From Oscheius tipulae (Eukaryota > Nematoda > Chromadorea > Rhabditida > Rhabditidae), in NCBI GenBank assembly GCA_037178975.1, contig JASJZH010000006.1, forward strand, positions 3,844,001 through 3,908,000: DNA of 64,000 bases, read 5' to 3'. Positions 22,741 to 36,700 of this stretch are shown piece after piece; the stretch's first letter is position 1; every line of letters starts with the position of its first letter. Both the position numbers and the translations under genes were made by a program. The notes below the pieces were generated by a model, which worked only from the letters and a program-made list of their open reading frames with translations, had not been told where the DNA came from and did no database searches.

Positions 22741-25700
22741 TTAAACTGGAGTCCGTTGACTGATTTCGCCGCAACTCTTTTCCGCTTCTGATGATTGGTA
22801 ATTGAATTGACTCTCGCTTTCTTGGCTTTGACTCCTCTGATCTGAAATGATTCTTTTCATCGCAGACAGAAAAAGAACTGACGGTGAAGAGTTACTTGAT
22901 CCAATCTTCGGAAGCAAAAGAGTATTCCACGAGACGACGTTGTGCATTTGCTTCAGAGGAATCAGATGATAATGAAATTGATTTTTCACTATACGATATT
23001 CTTGCTCGAGCTGTTCGCGATCCTTTTCTGGAAACCTTTGAGTTTAAGAACAGCAAAGAAGGAGGGTTTCTATAGAAGCGGCTGAATATTTCAAGAAAGA
23101 CCTCCAAGATGTCCTTCTATGAGCTTGTCAGCTATCATCTCATATTTCTGCAGCTTTGACATTGAGCTATCCGTTTTCTTCACGAAAAGATTGTGAATGG
23201 CCAGATCATTTTCAGCGGAGATCTCTGAAATTCAATCCATTTCAGTCCTAAAGTGTGAAAACTTACTCTCGGCTTGAATGTCAGCCATGCGCACAATTAG
23301 ATCTATGAGTTCCTTCTGTTCCTTCGTAGTTGCGAGTCCCCGAAGTCTATTTTCGACAGTCTTACTCGTTTCCTGTCCCTTCTTCAGCGCTCTCTCCAAT
23401 TTCACTCTTTGGTCGGAAAGCTCCGCTTCCTGCTGTTCCTGGAATGCTTTCGGTTGTTAATTAGATGAAAGAGTCTGAAGGATGATAGTGCCAAAAAACC
23501 AAATTGGGTAGGGCTTTCAGCCTAATGCATCAAAACTGCCGGGAGGGCCGTTCTGGTGACGGAATTGCCTAATATAGTTAATGAGTATACGGTGGCGAAA
23601 AATCCTTCCAAAAGATTTTCACAAACTTTCAGGGATCGTGTTAGATACCTTTAACATAAGTTACCATTTGATTTGCACTGCGCAATTTGGTCCTCTTACC
23701 ACATTTTTGAGCTTCAATGAGACACAGGTTTTTCAATAACTTTGATTTCACTTACCAGCTGGGCAATGTCAGCCCTCAGACGTTCGATGCTTTCCGCCGG
23801 CTCGTCAGTCGCATGTTTCTTCTCCCACGCAGCTACGATGGCTCCTTTGGATGTTCGACTCATTTCGACCTCATAGCAGTCTTGATTTGCTTTCATCAGT
23901 AGGTTTCTATGCGATAGGGTGGGAACTGCCATAGTACTATATTACCTCAGATTATTTTGCTTGTCACTGATTCCGATGAACTGCTCTTTTAGCTGGGCAA
24001 AGAGCGACGTGAAATCACGCTTTTCATTATTCTAAATAATTCATCATATTTCTGGGCAGCACCTTAATTAATTACTGCTTTCCTGGCGCCATTTGCTGGC
24101 TTGCTGGAACCATTTGACCAACGCGGTTTTTCGTAGTGAAGATCCGCAACTGCAACTTTTGAAGGTTATAAATATTGAAACTGTCTACTTTGATTAGCTG
24201 AAGATGCATGAGGAAGTGAGTTCTGCTGTAGTCTTGCCCTGATTTCTTTGATCGCCTCGGAATACGGTGGATCTGCAGACGCTGGTCTATGTTGCGTAAC
24301 CTAGAATAGTTACAAATTGGTAGGATTCCAAAAGTGGAACAATGATCTTTGGAGAAAAACGCTAAGTGTTTCCTCCACATAGTGTATCTATCCTTTTGGT
24401 CTGGCCAGTCGCCACTTGCCTCTACCACAACAGCTCGCAATAACGCCAAACAAAAGCTGAACAAACGCCTCATCCAATTTCAAAACATATGCCAGTTTAA
24501 TCGATCTGGTAACTGTTCAAATTTACCTTGTTGACAATGTTCTTGGCCCTTGCAGCGTAGACAAGAGTGTTGTAGGTTTCCTCGTAGTGTCCACTGGCTG
24601 CAGTCACATGTGCTATCATACATGTTTTTGCATTGCCTCCTAAGAATTCAATTTGATGGATTGAGGCCGGCAGTTGCGCCCTCACCTAAGGAGTCTTTCA
24701 GTAGACGCGTCAGTTTGCTATCTCGATAATTTACGAATTTACTTTTGCCGCCTGAAATGGCGTCTCGTGTTTTAAGTTTTACGATGTATTTACCGGAAGT
24801 CAACGAGTTTATGACGTTCCCTAGCGCGAGGAGGGATCTGTTGATTGCAGCGCCTTCTTTCAACCGTAGTCCGCGATTCTAAAACGAACTTCGAGGAAAG
24901 TTTTTGTCCGCTGCCTACATTCGTGTTGGAAGCTCGTTCCGATCCTGCTAAATCTATCAGAAAAAGCTTCGAATGTGGCCGGTTATTGCGCATTAAGAGC
25001 ACCTAAAAGAGATTTCATGATTGACGTCTTTTCCCCACTTTCCTGAAGTAAAGCGTGACTTCTGGAAGATGTTTTATTAGCCTCTGTTGCCTCTTGTGTA
25101 CGTCGCTGATTTCCTTCTTGAAGTATTTGCATAAGCTATAACTCTTGTTTTTGGCTTCACTCTCACTCACCCTGCTCAAATTTGGTGCTCGGACAGATGA
25201 CAAGCCCGGCACGCGGATGTTACCCTTCTCATCCTCAAGTAGGTCCAAGACGCCGGAATTGGGGTTCAAGAGATCTCGAATCACCTCATTGTAGATCTCC
25301 TGGAAAATATTGTTATTGCCTACTGCTAGTCAGTCGGCTTCGAAAGCGGCGACAGACTTGATGAGCAATCTTATGACTCTGAAGCGCGGCGTCTTCGCCT
25401 ACCCATAGTCCTGTACAATAATTTCCTGCGCTTTCGTTTAACTCCGCCAATTAAAAAGTAAAAACAACTCACGAGATACGATAGCTGCACCTCGAACTGT
25501 CCTTGTCCAATCTTTTCATATAAACTGCTCGTGAGCAATGTCATTACTCCCGGTCGATCTTTTGTTCCTATCATTGTGTGAGTTTTCCCAGAACCTTAAC
25601 CATTCGAAGAATAACAACTTTTGCGGCTTGGTTACCCGTAGCTCCGTAAGCAAAAACAGTCGCATTGTAGCCAGACACAACAGAATCCACCAAGGGAGCA

Positions 25701-26031
25701 GTAGTTGACGAATGGACATTCTCCTATTTTTAGGTTACGCCATTAAACAACAAGCTTACCTGAGTAGATGTAGGACCAAAAGCGGCATCGAAAATAAACT
25801 GTCGTTCGTGTTGTCTATTTTGACGCAGTATATTATTCTCGTACTTTTCGGGATCAACGAGTAACAGACGCTGTATTTGTAAGTTATGATCCAATTAGAA
25901 AGTTTTACCTTTTTGTCTAGCGGGAAAACGCATTGAAAGTCTTTCCTCTCCTTCTCGTTACTGCTCAGTGGACGTACCCGTACTACAACCTGTAAATTTG
26001 TCCTGCTTGACTGCTCTCCTTTCTCCTCCAT
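22741..26031 (-). CDS. klp-13: Kinesin motor protein, kinesin-8 (KIF18/Kip3)-like
   Basis: Kinesin-8 motors walk to microtubule plus ends and control their length. The motor starts [20 protein letters not shown] and continues [11 protein letters not shown], a P-loop [11 protein letters not shown] split by an intron (about 25610-25560), [12 protein letters not shown] (switch I), [13 protein letters not shown] (switch II), [15 protein letters not shown] and [18 protein letters not shown], then [13 protein letters not shown], typical of kinesin-8. The tail (about 24060-22741) is coiled coil ([15 protein letters not shown]) with a Ser-rich end QRTPV. Kinesin-8 rather than another class is inferred from the SLGG...YNTL...RAKNI block; the symbol is tentative. 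One intron, 25002-25042, would start GA instead of GT to keep the frame. Confidence 0.8.
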
Positions 26032-29000
26032 CCCGTCTAGTACGACTGTTATTAGTGTTAAAAGAGAGTGAGAAAATGCGCTATAGTCAGAAAGGTGGTT
26101 ATTATAGGGCAATGCCTCAGGTGGGAGCAATTTGTTTGACGCCTATTGAGGAGTCGTTAAAGAACTTGCTTAAAGTACAGCAGGCTGAGAACTTGCTAGT
26201 CATGTTCAATACTTGAAGACATTCCAGTGATTACTTTCACACCTTCCGAGGCGTAGCTAATGACGAAATCTTAGTCGAGAAATGGTGAAATTTCCCGTCA
26301 GTCTAGAAAACAAACAAACGTTGGTAATGAGCAATCATTTTGAAATTAGCCTTAATTACAGGTAACCGTTAGTTAATCAACAATATGTAGAAACCTTTGA
26401 AGGAGACTGGGATTTTTTTATTGTTATTATAAAGCTTGTAGATTAGCATGAGCTATCAGCAAATGTATAGCGACAGACTGGGAAAGTTGCGATCAATTCC
26501 ATTATGGCGAGTAATATGTCTGTTTCACTACACTTTTCCAAACATCTGCTTTGCAAAACTTCGGTTGACATTCGTTCAAATCCAGGGATTCGCTAAACGT
26601 CACCATAACTCTCGTGTGATCCGAATCACCATTAGCTATTAGACAAAGAAAAAGTCCAATAATCCTTCCTGAGAATATCCACGAACCTTGATTGTCCAAT
26701 TAAAGTCGCCTATTAGTCTGGCACTAAGTCTTTCCTGCATAATTCCGACTACGGTAATCGTGTGACTAGTGACGACGTTGCCTTGTCTATATATCCCGGC
26801 CCATTACCATGAGCGATAGTTATACCTTAAGTGCTGCCTACATGGTATTGCCAATCCCTGACTAGATCTTTCAGCTGACACCCGGTTACGGCTCAGTGCA
26901 TTTCCGTGGCCGAAACTCACCGAAAGTTGCGAGGAAGTCATGGCCGGGATGCTGTCACGCGCCACATAACTGGACTGCGAGCTATAGTCGGTTAACTTGT
27001 GTTCCTGAAGTCTCTGCCCGTGTTGCCAAGTAACGAGAAGCCATTTCAAAAATCGCGCCGGTGCAATTGGATTCGCGGCAGGGGCCGCTCGCGTCGCGCC
27101 GCCCACCAAAGACGTCACCGCAGGTCTATCGCAGAGTCGAGCAATGCTCCAATGGACTATTGATTTTATGTCTCTGCAGCGGCAGTGGGCCCTCTGTTAT
27201 TGCCAGCTAATCAGTAAGATCCGTGTGTGAAAGCGTCTTCTCCGAAATGGACACTGACAGCCAGTAAGGAAAACCATAAACAGCGGGACAAGTTGAGTCA
27301 TTGTCCCGACTGCGCACCTAGGGGAATTTGACACAGTACAGCGTCTGCCGCTCAGGCTGTTACACACTTTTCGATGACCACACATTTCTTTTCTACCTCG
27401 CACCGCCTCATGTCTTTTATCTGCGTATGGTCAGCCACTTGACCACGCAATTAGCGATGATTTGAGCATCAATAAGCCTTTTACAAATTAGATGCACTAA
27501 TGTTCGAATATACTTTTAGGCGTTTAGAGTACGCTTGCGTCTTGAAAAACTTCTCGAGCCTTCGTGCAATGAATAATGTATAATGATACAAACCGTTTAC
27601 TGCATCTTGCACATATTTGCCTTTACTATTTGATTATTCAAATATTGTTTCTGACAGTACTGAGCAAAGATCGGAAACATCTAGCTGTGTCTTTATCAAA
27701 GTTTGTAATTCTCTCCTTTATCAACTCTGCAAAACACAAGAAACTAATGTTTAGTCTCGGATAAGGGAACGGCACTTTTTCCAAAAGCTTGTTCATCTTC
27801 TCCAATTTCCTGCACCTGAGCTTTATTAATCCTTCGTCCTCATAACTTGAGCCGTAAATCAGCAGGTTACCTTAGTTTCTTTTATTCCGTTGTTGTGCAA
27901 AAGATGCAAATGACACATTTTGTGAATATGTTAGCTTCATCGCTGCGGATGATTTCGGCGCCTGTTCCGTTGCCTTCGATTTACACTAGCGCCTGCCGAG
28001 GCCCAACGACACCACTTATAACCTTTTCTTCGTTATACCGCGCCACAGATTAGTCGTCTATATTAAAAGATACTTCTTCTGTAGGCTGAGGTAAGTGCCC
28101 GCCCTTTCCTTTCCTGAAAAGTAGAAGTCCACGCCCCGAAATCTGAAATCTTCTTCAAAAGTGACGAACAGACGTTTTTGTGAGAAGCTCTCTCTTTCGA
28201 AGGCGCATTCGGGTGCGCAGCTTATTGACGAGTAGCGGCAGCACACTTCTGCAGCTGGTTTTTGCTCGTTCGAACTTCCGTACATCAGAATGTCTTGGCT
28301 GTTAGCATGTATCTCACATGTTATTATACACATCTTCTTCTTTCAAGTTCAACCGTGCTGTTTGCGTCGTTCTCGATTGGTATGCCATTATCGGAGTGGA
28401 GTAAACCGCAGACCATGAATTGAAATTCTATCGGCGGCTGCTTCGTGAGAAACTATTGATCGACATACAGCCCACATAATACTTTTCCAGTCGAAGTTGG
28501 CCGCTAATGTCCCAAAACTTCCGAAAATGTCAGCAGCCTCCGTATGTCATTGTCACATTATCTTTGTGCTGAATTACTGCGCTCTTTCGAATATTATACT
28601 CAATTGGAAAAACAACAGTCCTTCACTTCCGGGCCATTTCAGCGCCAACCTGCCATGGGAACGCGTATATGTCCTCAGAGCGCTCAGCCGTAGAAATTCA
28701 ATAAGAAAGTGTATGCCCCTGCATTTGTCCTCATATTCATTCACCCAGATTCTGTCTCTTTTCACATCTTTTTCTCCACACGCACTTCATTGTTTCTCCC
28801 ATTCCCAGAAACAATAGCAACCATTTGTGGCTACGGTAGAGATTATTGAAATCACAATATGAACTCCTACATTTTCCATCGTTGTCAAGCACAATTATCG
28901 CCCAATTCACGCGCGATGCGCTACAATCTCTGTCGCACGTGTAGCGGCCCATGTTTTAAACGCCCATCTCTTGGAATAATGTCTCGTTCTCCTGTCAGAG

Positions 29001-29081
29001 ACCTCCTGTTGATGTAATCTTACTTTTTCTTTCACAGCAGACTATCGATCAGTACAGTTCAAGGTTGCAGGCCCTCTCAAG
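26032..29081. other. Divergent intergenic region between kinesin and PKA-R
   Basis: No gene is supported over about 3 kb. Two GC-rich islands (about 26,790-27,130 and 27,200-27,400) contain minus-strand open frames rich in Ala/Arg, but neither has matching splice sites or known sequence. They may be promoter or enhancer sequence for the two flanking genes. Confidence 0.4.
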
Positions 29082-32000
29082 ATGCAGGGCAACAACGAGG
29101 AGGCCCAGCTGGCACAATGTCAGGCATATGTACAACGTCACAACATTCAGCAGCTCGTCAAAGACGCCATCGTCGCGTTGTGCATTCACAAACCAGACAA
29201 TCCAGTCCTATTCTTGAAGGAGCACTTCGAAAAACTGAACGAACAAAGAACACAGGTTTGTTGTAAATGAAGAGCACAGTCGATTGTATCAATGTGATGT
29301 AGGACTAAGTTAAAAAATGACGCGAACTACTTTCTGTTATATTTCGCTGGACTGACGTCTGCTTTCAATTCCCAGCTCATCATTTCTATTGTATGATGTC
29401 TACTTCTTGAAACACACTTTTTCGGCATATATAAGCCTTAGAATGTAAATCGTATCAAGTGAAATGTTCGCAAAAGTTGCTGCTATTTTATTACTAGGCT
29501 CATTAGGACACGGCAAGTCTCTTTACCATAAATATCATTTCTAGGGATTGCGTTTTGAAAATTGTTTTTGTTTCAGACGAACTTGAGGAACCCGCGAGCT
29601 TTCAGTAAAAAGTGTAGGAAAAAAAGTACTTCTTTTGTTCAAATTTTGATGCGTCAAAAGACATTGTTAACCTTATCTTTATCGGGATAAAAAGCCGGGA
29701 CAGACTTGAAGTTTCCCAAGAAACAAGCTAAGTCATTCAGGGGATTTCGGTAAGCCTGTTTATCAAGGAACGAATGTAAAAAAAAAAACTTCATTTTTCA
29801 TCTAAAAAGGAAAAGTCGGCATTTTGAAAAGGCACACTGTCGCCTAGTAAGCAAAATCGATTGATAACCACGAGTGGAGCTATCTGATACAGCGTTAAAT
29901 GCCCGTGGCAAGTTTACGTCACTGTCGAAGAAGGCAGTGGGCCCAGTCGCAGTTCATTTCTATCGCACTCTCGTGGTTGCACCATGCTCAGTTCGCAGTT
30001 TGCCAATCTGTATCTTGACGTAGGTTCTCTATTCTTCTTCCCTCAATGATGAGCCTCATGCTGATCGCATAATACTCTTCTATGTAATATAGCCCGCATT
30101 CAACAAAATCGAGGCCGTCCTCACTAATGAAGAAGTCTCCGCGAGGAAGGGCGAATACTCAAGAGAGTCTTCGCAGTATTCTTTCAAACCGGAAACCTTT
30201 AATAACACAGAATTTTGGTTTTCCACGAGTATAAGTATAATTAACCCACGAGGTATTATTAACCAACACCTGCTTTCGGAATAATTGTCGCTTACTACAA
30301 AATTTTTGTTGCAAATTTGATCAGGTTGAACTCGTTCGAAAACTTTATCGCTGAGATTAGAGCATGTGATTGCTGACCATTTGGACAGCGCAAGCATCAG
30401 AGGTCCAATCAGAGAAACTCCCGCAACAGACCAAGACGCGTCCTTATCCCTGCACAGCACCTGGATAATCCGACGCCCGCCGGGACTTATAGTTTATATA
30501 GGCATATCGTTGTGGTTCACTTCAACCGGTTCCTCTTCAAATTTGCGGAGGGCGCCCGTAGTATTTTGCGGGGTGAGGGGCGGGACTCTGATAATAAGAC
30601 AGCGTGGAAGGCCCCGCTAGTGATCGATACTGCGCCCCATACTCAGTCGAATTCATTTGTTGTGCCTTATGCGATGGGACAGAAGCTAAGTGCACGACGG
30701 CGAAGTTCTGGTGTCGCCGCAGCCCCCGCGCCAGCTCCACAAACACAGGTATTCTATCACACCCTCGCGCTTCATCTCTAATGCAGCCCGTATCAGTTTT
30801 CTCTGCCGCCCCTCTATGGTCCCTCTGCATCTTCGATAATTATGACTTCGCAAAAACAAAGTGGCTTCTATTTATTTATCGAAGGTACTTACATTCCTCC
30901 TCCTACAGTATAGGCGAGAAAAATTTGCCTAATTTCCTCGAGAGCTCACTATTGCACTTCCTGTAAACATCCCTCTATCTCTCTTCTCTCACGGCACAAT
31001 GGTAAAGCCAGTCTTCAGAGAATGTCATATACATTCTATTGATCGATAGCATTGCTCGTGGGGGTAGCTCAATGCTGCCGGAAATGTCTATTACCACCTG
31101 GCAACGCAAACTTTTGCTTTGTTTAAAGCGCTCGAGTTGAGTGGTGTCTAAAAAGCTTAAATGTCCACAACATAGCAAGTGGTGTAAATTTGTTTAAGCC
31201 AATTATTGTGACTCTTGCAGGAGGCAGGACAAGCCCAAGACCTTCAAGATGACGATGATGTCATGGTGGAACCTCCGAAACGAAGTGGAGGGCGTCGTAC
31301 AGGAATTTCCGCAGAGCCGATTCGCGAGGATGACACTGAAGAATACAAGAGAGTGAGTACTACATCCATCATGACCATTCTTACATTCATTTCGGCTGTG
31401 AATTGTTTGAGGCCCGAGGCGATATTGGTTGCCGCCTCGTTATTACACACTCCTTGATCAGCTGGTGTTGTCCACCAAGGGAATTTGATTGGAGCACGGT
31501 GTTCATTAATATCCTCTATTTACAGGTCGTGATTCCCAAGGATGACACTGCCCGAAAAGCTCTGGAAGCCGCTATGGGGAAGAACGTCCTTTTCGCTCAT
31601 CTCGAGGTATGTATTCTTGTACATTTTGTGAGAAATCGTTGTTTTGAACAGCGCCAAAAATATGGCAGCAACTCGTTTCAGCAAGGTTATTTACGCGGAA
31701 ATTAATGACTATGGATTTCGAAAACGCAAACTTTCAGGAGGATGAGAGACGGGCAATCTTCGATGCCATGTTCGCTGTTGAGAAGAAGGGTGGAGAGATC
31801 ATTATTGAGCAGGGAGAGGATGGAGATAACTTCTATGTTATCGACAAGGGAGTGAGTTGTATCCTCCATCTATTATCTATTGAATGGATTGCAGATTGTT
31901 GATGTCGAGGTCAACGGCGACTACGTTCTGACCATCAACGAAGGAGGCAGCTTCGGAGAGCTCGCTCTGATCTACGGAACACCACGTGCCGCCACAGTCA

Positions 32001-32972
32001 AGGCCAAGGTAACCGTGACAAAACATAATCCCATTTACAGTATGCTTTTTTCAGACCGACGTCAAACTGTGGGCCATTGATCGCCTTTCTTACCGCCGAA
32101 TCCTGATGGGAGCTGTCATGAAGAAGAGGAAAATGTACGACGAGTTCCTCTCCAAGGTTCAAATTCTCGGTTAGTGTTTCCCCAGTCTTTGCATGAGTCC
32201 ATGATGTGCACACGCACACATAAAAAGCAGTGAGAGGAAATTTAGAAATGAGAATTAAGATCTCAAATTTCTCACAACACGGCATCGCATTTCGGCGACG
32301 ACGTCAGCAGATCTTTCTGTCCCTCCTGACTGAAATTTTTGCGCTTAAATGGGGCTGTGTTTTGGAGAAGGAAGCCAGTTCCTCACTGGGTTCTTCCCAC
32401 CCTAGCAATCGATGGCCTAAGCGCTGACACCAACTGGACGTCATGGCTCCACGGGGTATCATTAATGACATTCTGGAGGAAGATTTAGTTCTAAGCAGTA
32501 GGCGCGAAAGACTTTTTGTGTCTTAGAGTCTGGAAGAAGTCACATTTTTTCAGCTGATCTTGACAAGTGGGAGAGAGCGAACGTCGCAGATGCCCTGGAG
32601 AGATGCGACTTTGAGCCCGGAACACATGTCGTCGAGCAGGGACAGCCCGGAGACGAGTTCTTCATCATTTTGGAGGGAGAGGCCGATGTTCTGCAGAAGA
32701 GAAGCGATGACGCTCCTTTCGACGTTGTCGGCCACTTGAGCACTTCCGACTACTTTGGTAATTGAATTAATTGTCTTGTCAAAAGCAGAATCTTTGCAGG
32801 AGAAATTGCTCTTCTGCTTGATCGTCCTCGTGCTGCTACCGTCGTGGCTAAAACGCCATTGAAGTGCATCAAGCTGGATCGCAACCGTTTCGAACGAGTA
32901 ATGGGACCTGTGCGCGAGATTCTCAAGCGTGACGTCTCCAACTACAACTCGTACGTGAAGCTGATGACCTAA
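29082..32972 (+). CDS. kin-2: cAMP-dependent protein kinase type I regulatory subunit
   Basis: The R subunit inhibits the PKA catalytic subunit until cAMP binds. Exon 1 (29082-29255) encodes the docking/dimerisation domain ([20 protein letters not shown]...FLKEHFEKL). After a 2-kb intron, the exon at 31221 carries the pseudosubstrate RRTGIS. cAMP site A reads [11 protein letters not shown]...[22 protein letters not shown]; site B reads [19 protein letters not shown]...[22 protein letters not shown]. Both keep the FGE(L/I)AL...RAATV phosphate-binding cassette. The end is [11 protein letters not shown] at 32970-32972. It matches C. elegans KIN-2 nearly residue for residue in the cores. An alternative first exon lies at 30674-30748 with the same splice phase. 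Confidence 0.96.
30674..30748 (+). CDS. kin-2: Alternative first exon of PKA-R: N-myristoylation-type N-terminus
   Basis: This 75-nt exon encodes [20 protein letters not shown] followed by APQTQ and ends at CAG|GTATTC, phase 0, exactly like the D/D exon, so it can join the exon at 31221. Gly2, Ser6 and the following Arg cluster fit an N-myristoylation signal with a polybasic membrane anchor; RRRSS is also a PKA-type phosphosite. Surrounding sequence is GC-rich, as expected for an internal promoter. The isoform would lack the docking/dimerisation domain. Transcript support is not visible here. Confidence 0.6.
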
Positions 32973-33794
32973 GCACCTTTAACACAAGTCCCCTTCACAA
33001 TAGTCAACAACAATTCTAGTCCACCACAATAATTCACTACTTTCTTCAAATTAACGATGCAAATAACTTTTTTCTTCTCTCTAAGCGTAGAGTGTCATTG
33101 AGGAGTTGTCCTCTTATTAGCCCAAGTTCTGCCGCCTCGGTATTATAATTTATATTTATATGCAGAGGTCTAGAGGCTTCTCACATCTTCTTTCTCTGTC
33201 TCTCATTTCCATCTAATATTTCTCCCCATTCAGATTTTTATGTGCTTATCCCCCTTTTTCGGAACTGATCACTCTCTAAGGCTTCCCAAACAAGTTGCCA
33301 AACAGTCAGGCCCGAAGCGACTATGTTTGTCGTGCCTGCTAACGGTTCCCCCAGTTTTTGACCTGTCTTACGTTTATTTTAGTAATCAGATTGATAATCT
33401 TTTCTGTCAACTGGCTCCCCACTTATACTTGTCATTGTGAACTGAGGGGATATTCTCGGTGTTTCCCAAAACGAGGCTGAGTAGTTAGATTGTCCCCAAC
33501 ACAAGTATCCGCTCTTGCTCGTCATTTTAGCTTTACAGTCCCCCTTACCTAGTGCTCCCCCATTCTTGCCCCTAAGCAACGGTCATCCCCACTCTATCGT
33601 TTCTTAATGTAAACCTTTACCGTAAATAGCACACACAACCGTCTCTTCGTGGCAAAAGAGTTCGGTGCGGTAATAACTTGTCATATAATGTGGTCTATAA
33701 GATGTCTAAATAATAAAAGTAGCTGATTTCTTCAAGTTCATTATCCAACAAAATGCGCAAGATGAAGATCAGGGAGCTGTATTATGTCATGTGT
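32973..33794. other. kin-2: 3' UTR region of PKA-R and convergent 3' end
   Basis: The region is unusually pyrimidine-rich (repeated TCCCC, CTTTT, TTCTCT runs) with no supportable gene. An AATAAA at 33712-33717 is the best polyadenylation signal, which would give a 3' UTR of about 760 nt. The convergent ANKFN1-like gene stops at 33795, so the two 3' ends abut. Confidence 0.5.
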
Positions 33795-36700
33795 CTAAAC
33801 GGCACTTTCGTTCCCGACACTTATCGCAGAAAGAAGATCATCCCGTAAACGTATGAAGAGCTTTCCTTTCAACCATGGGTTCTGTAGTCTGAGCAGCGGG
33901 AAGTCATCCTTCAACCGGCGTTCCCTGGTTCCAATGACGGCTGCTAAGCAGTATAAATCCTTCTCTGGCATTACAATTTCCGTTATGCCTTTCTGCCGGG
34001 CAGCCGTTTTCGCCAGCTGTTCCAAAACGAGGGAGACCACCTAAACAGCTTTCCATGAAAGGGCGCTCTTTGCCTCTCACCTCCTGACTACTAGTACTTC
34101 CGGAGATTGACAGCTTGACTGAGGAACCTTTTGGGAACTCGACTTCATCCAAAGCCGAAAAGACTGTCACAACACCAACTGTCGTATCTTCCTCTCTTGG
34201 TCGATCAGGAATCGAGTTCGAATCGACGCTTGAAAGCCGTAAAAATTCTGCAGATAGCTTACGTCGACGATAAAGCCTGAGATTACCGTACGCTATAGCC
34301 TTAAACGATCAAAAATGGTACCTGTCTATGTCTCTGTAGCTTTCTTGGGGAGAACCCATAACGGAATGGGGACGAATGGATCGGACGCTCCCTGACTTGT
34401 TTACTCGAAGAAGTACCTGTTCTCCCTGAATAGTATTAGCATTTCCAGGAGAACTCTAACCTGGTCAGAATGGTAGCCAATATCGGATTGATCTTCTCCG
34501 GAAAGTTGGTTCGGTGCGAGGGGTGCGAGGAGACGGGATAGTGGAAGCGCATTTTTCGACACTCTTATAATAGAAACTTAATGAATGAGGAACAGGTTTA
34601 CGTACTTCACATGTTTATCTCTCGCCTCGGTGGCTATTCTGCTTACCCACCGCGCATTCTTCCAGATCTCATCCAGTCTTTTCTAAAACATTTTTGAAGC
34701 TGGGTTTTGTATTGCTACCTGAAACTCAGTTAAGCAGTCAATCTGTTGTTTGTAGACCTTTGCGTCGTTTTCCAGTAAACATTTACGTTGCTCATAGTGG
34801 GAGATCTAAACCCTAGATATTGAGATGAACATCAACCTGCCATAGTATAATGTTCGAGAAAAATCGACAGACGACAATACATGGCGATGAAATCTGACTG
34901 GTACGTGCATTGATGGACTGAACATTGCTTTTTTTAAGAGAAGAACTTTGAAAACATACGCATTTCAAAGACGGGGATCGGTATGGCACTGCAACATCTT
35001 CTACTTTCAGCATTGTCAGCAACTTTGGTATTTCCACTGGGTACCGAACAGACGTCTTCGGCGCGAGGAAGAATCTATCCTGTTTTATTACATCAAAGTG
35101 ATTTAGTACTACCAATATGATGGAGACGTTGTCCGATGGCTCAAGTATCTGAGCATGATAAAGTCGATGGCCAGGTACCAGATCACAGTCTATATCCAAA
35201 TCGTGTAGCAATGTCTGTATCGCTGTTGACAATTGTCCGTGCAAATCCAATTGGGCTCTGGTCGGGCTGAACTCGACGTTCAGGTCGGTAGCCTGGATAT
35301 AAAGGTATTTGTTGCTGGCTCGAGGGCCTACTTTGACCCATTCCCATTCCTCTTTTGTAACGTGGGGATTGTCACGGACATGCACGAAAGGTAGCATAGA
35401 AGGAAGGTTGTCAGGAACTACTACACGAATCGAGTTCATTGTAGAGTGGAGTTTCATGTAGCAGAGATAAAGACCACTGAATTCATAAATTACAATGTAT
35501 ACACCATTATACCGTTTGAGAGGTATCTGACAGCTTTCGAAGAAATTCATAATGTTCAATGTTTCCTTGTTCAGAAGATCAACTGCTTGACTGGCCATCT
35601 TCTTCCGGAATAATTTAGCAAATGGAAGCCATCTCATTGTCAAACCCTAAACAGGAAGTCTCTCAGCTTTCTTTCCAGCTACCCACCGTAACCATTTGAG
35701 AGGGATCCAGAAACTTGACCGTGACGAGGAAAATACAATTTTCGTAAGTGACCGGTACATGATGAAGATGTCCGATGTCTTTGACTCCCAGTGCGCTATG
35801 CATCATTGTTACCGCAGCTATGAATTTTAAGCGGAAGCTGTAAAATAATTATGTCAGAAGCCATCGGTCTCACCTCAAAGAGACATTGTTGGCATATGCG
35901 CTAGGTGATGAGTCCATAAGTGTGGCTACCTGTTCCCAACAGAGAGACAGTTTCATCAACCAGTGGTGGTCATCTTTGTTCAATGTGGTTACGTTCTCGT
36001 CGATCGGTAAAATCGGGAGACAGTCATCGACAGTACAGAGAATTTTTCCTTCCGTATATACGATGGAAGCAAGAAATACACCACTGAACAGAAGATTAAA
36101 AGAATAAGAAAAGTTTTACCGGCTAGCGTTCTTGGAGAACTTCAGGCTTGCACTGAAGAGCTCTTTCAGGCTGACCTTTTTCTTTTTGAAGTTTATTTCA
36201 ACCGAGGGATACACTAAAGATAAAAACGAGTTACATAGGCTAATCTTCGAACCTCTTTGCCACACCAAAGATTGCCTATGGCGATCAATCTCGTCTGTCA
36301 GTTGGTCTAAAGCCCCGGCATGTTCCTTCCATCCATCTTTGTGACCGTCTACATCCATCCAGCCTAGCAAAGTGTAAAGGAACATTTCGAGTTCTGACTT
36401 ACTTGATATTTCCACAAAGGGCGGATTGCACATCGTCGGGAAACTGTAGTTATGAATACCACAGCTAGAAACACGAAATGACAACTTTTGATTGATTTCT
36501 TCAATCCTGATGGTGGTGGAAGTTTTGCTGAGGTCGGACTCTTCAAAAGAGCCGAGAATATTGGTGAATTCTGAATCAGCCGCCCACTCGACTAGAAAAC
36601 AATATCGGAAGAGATAATTGGCTCACTTTTGTATTTGATGACAACATCACACATGTTGTAATTCGGCGTGACATTAACCACAACAGAGTTCTTTGTATTG

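Noticed and set aside
26804-27118. Ala/Arg-rich minus-strand frame in a GC-rich island
   Set aside because: The composition explains the open frame; it lacks matching splice sites and homology.
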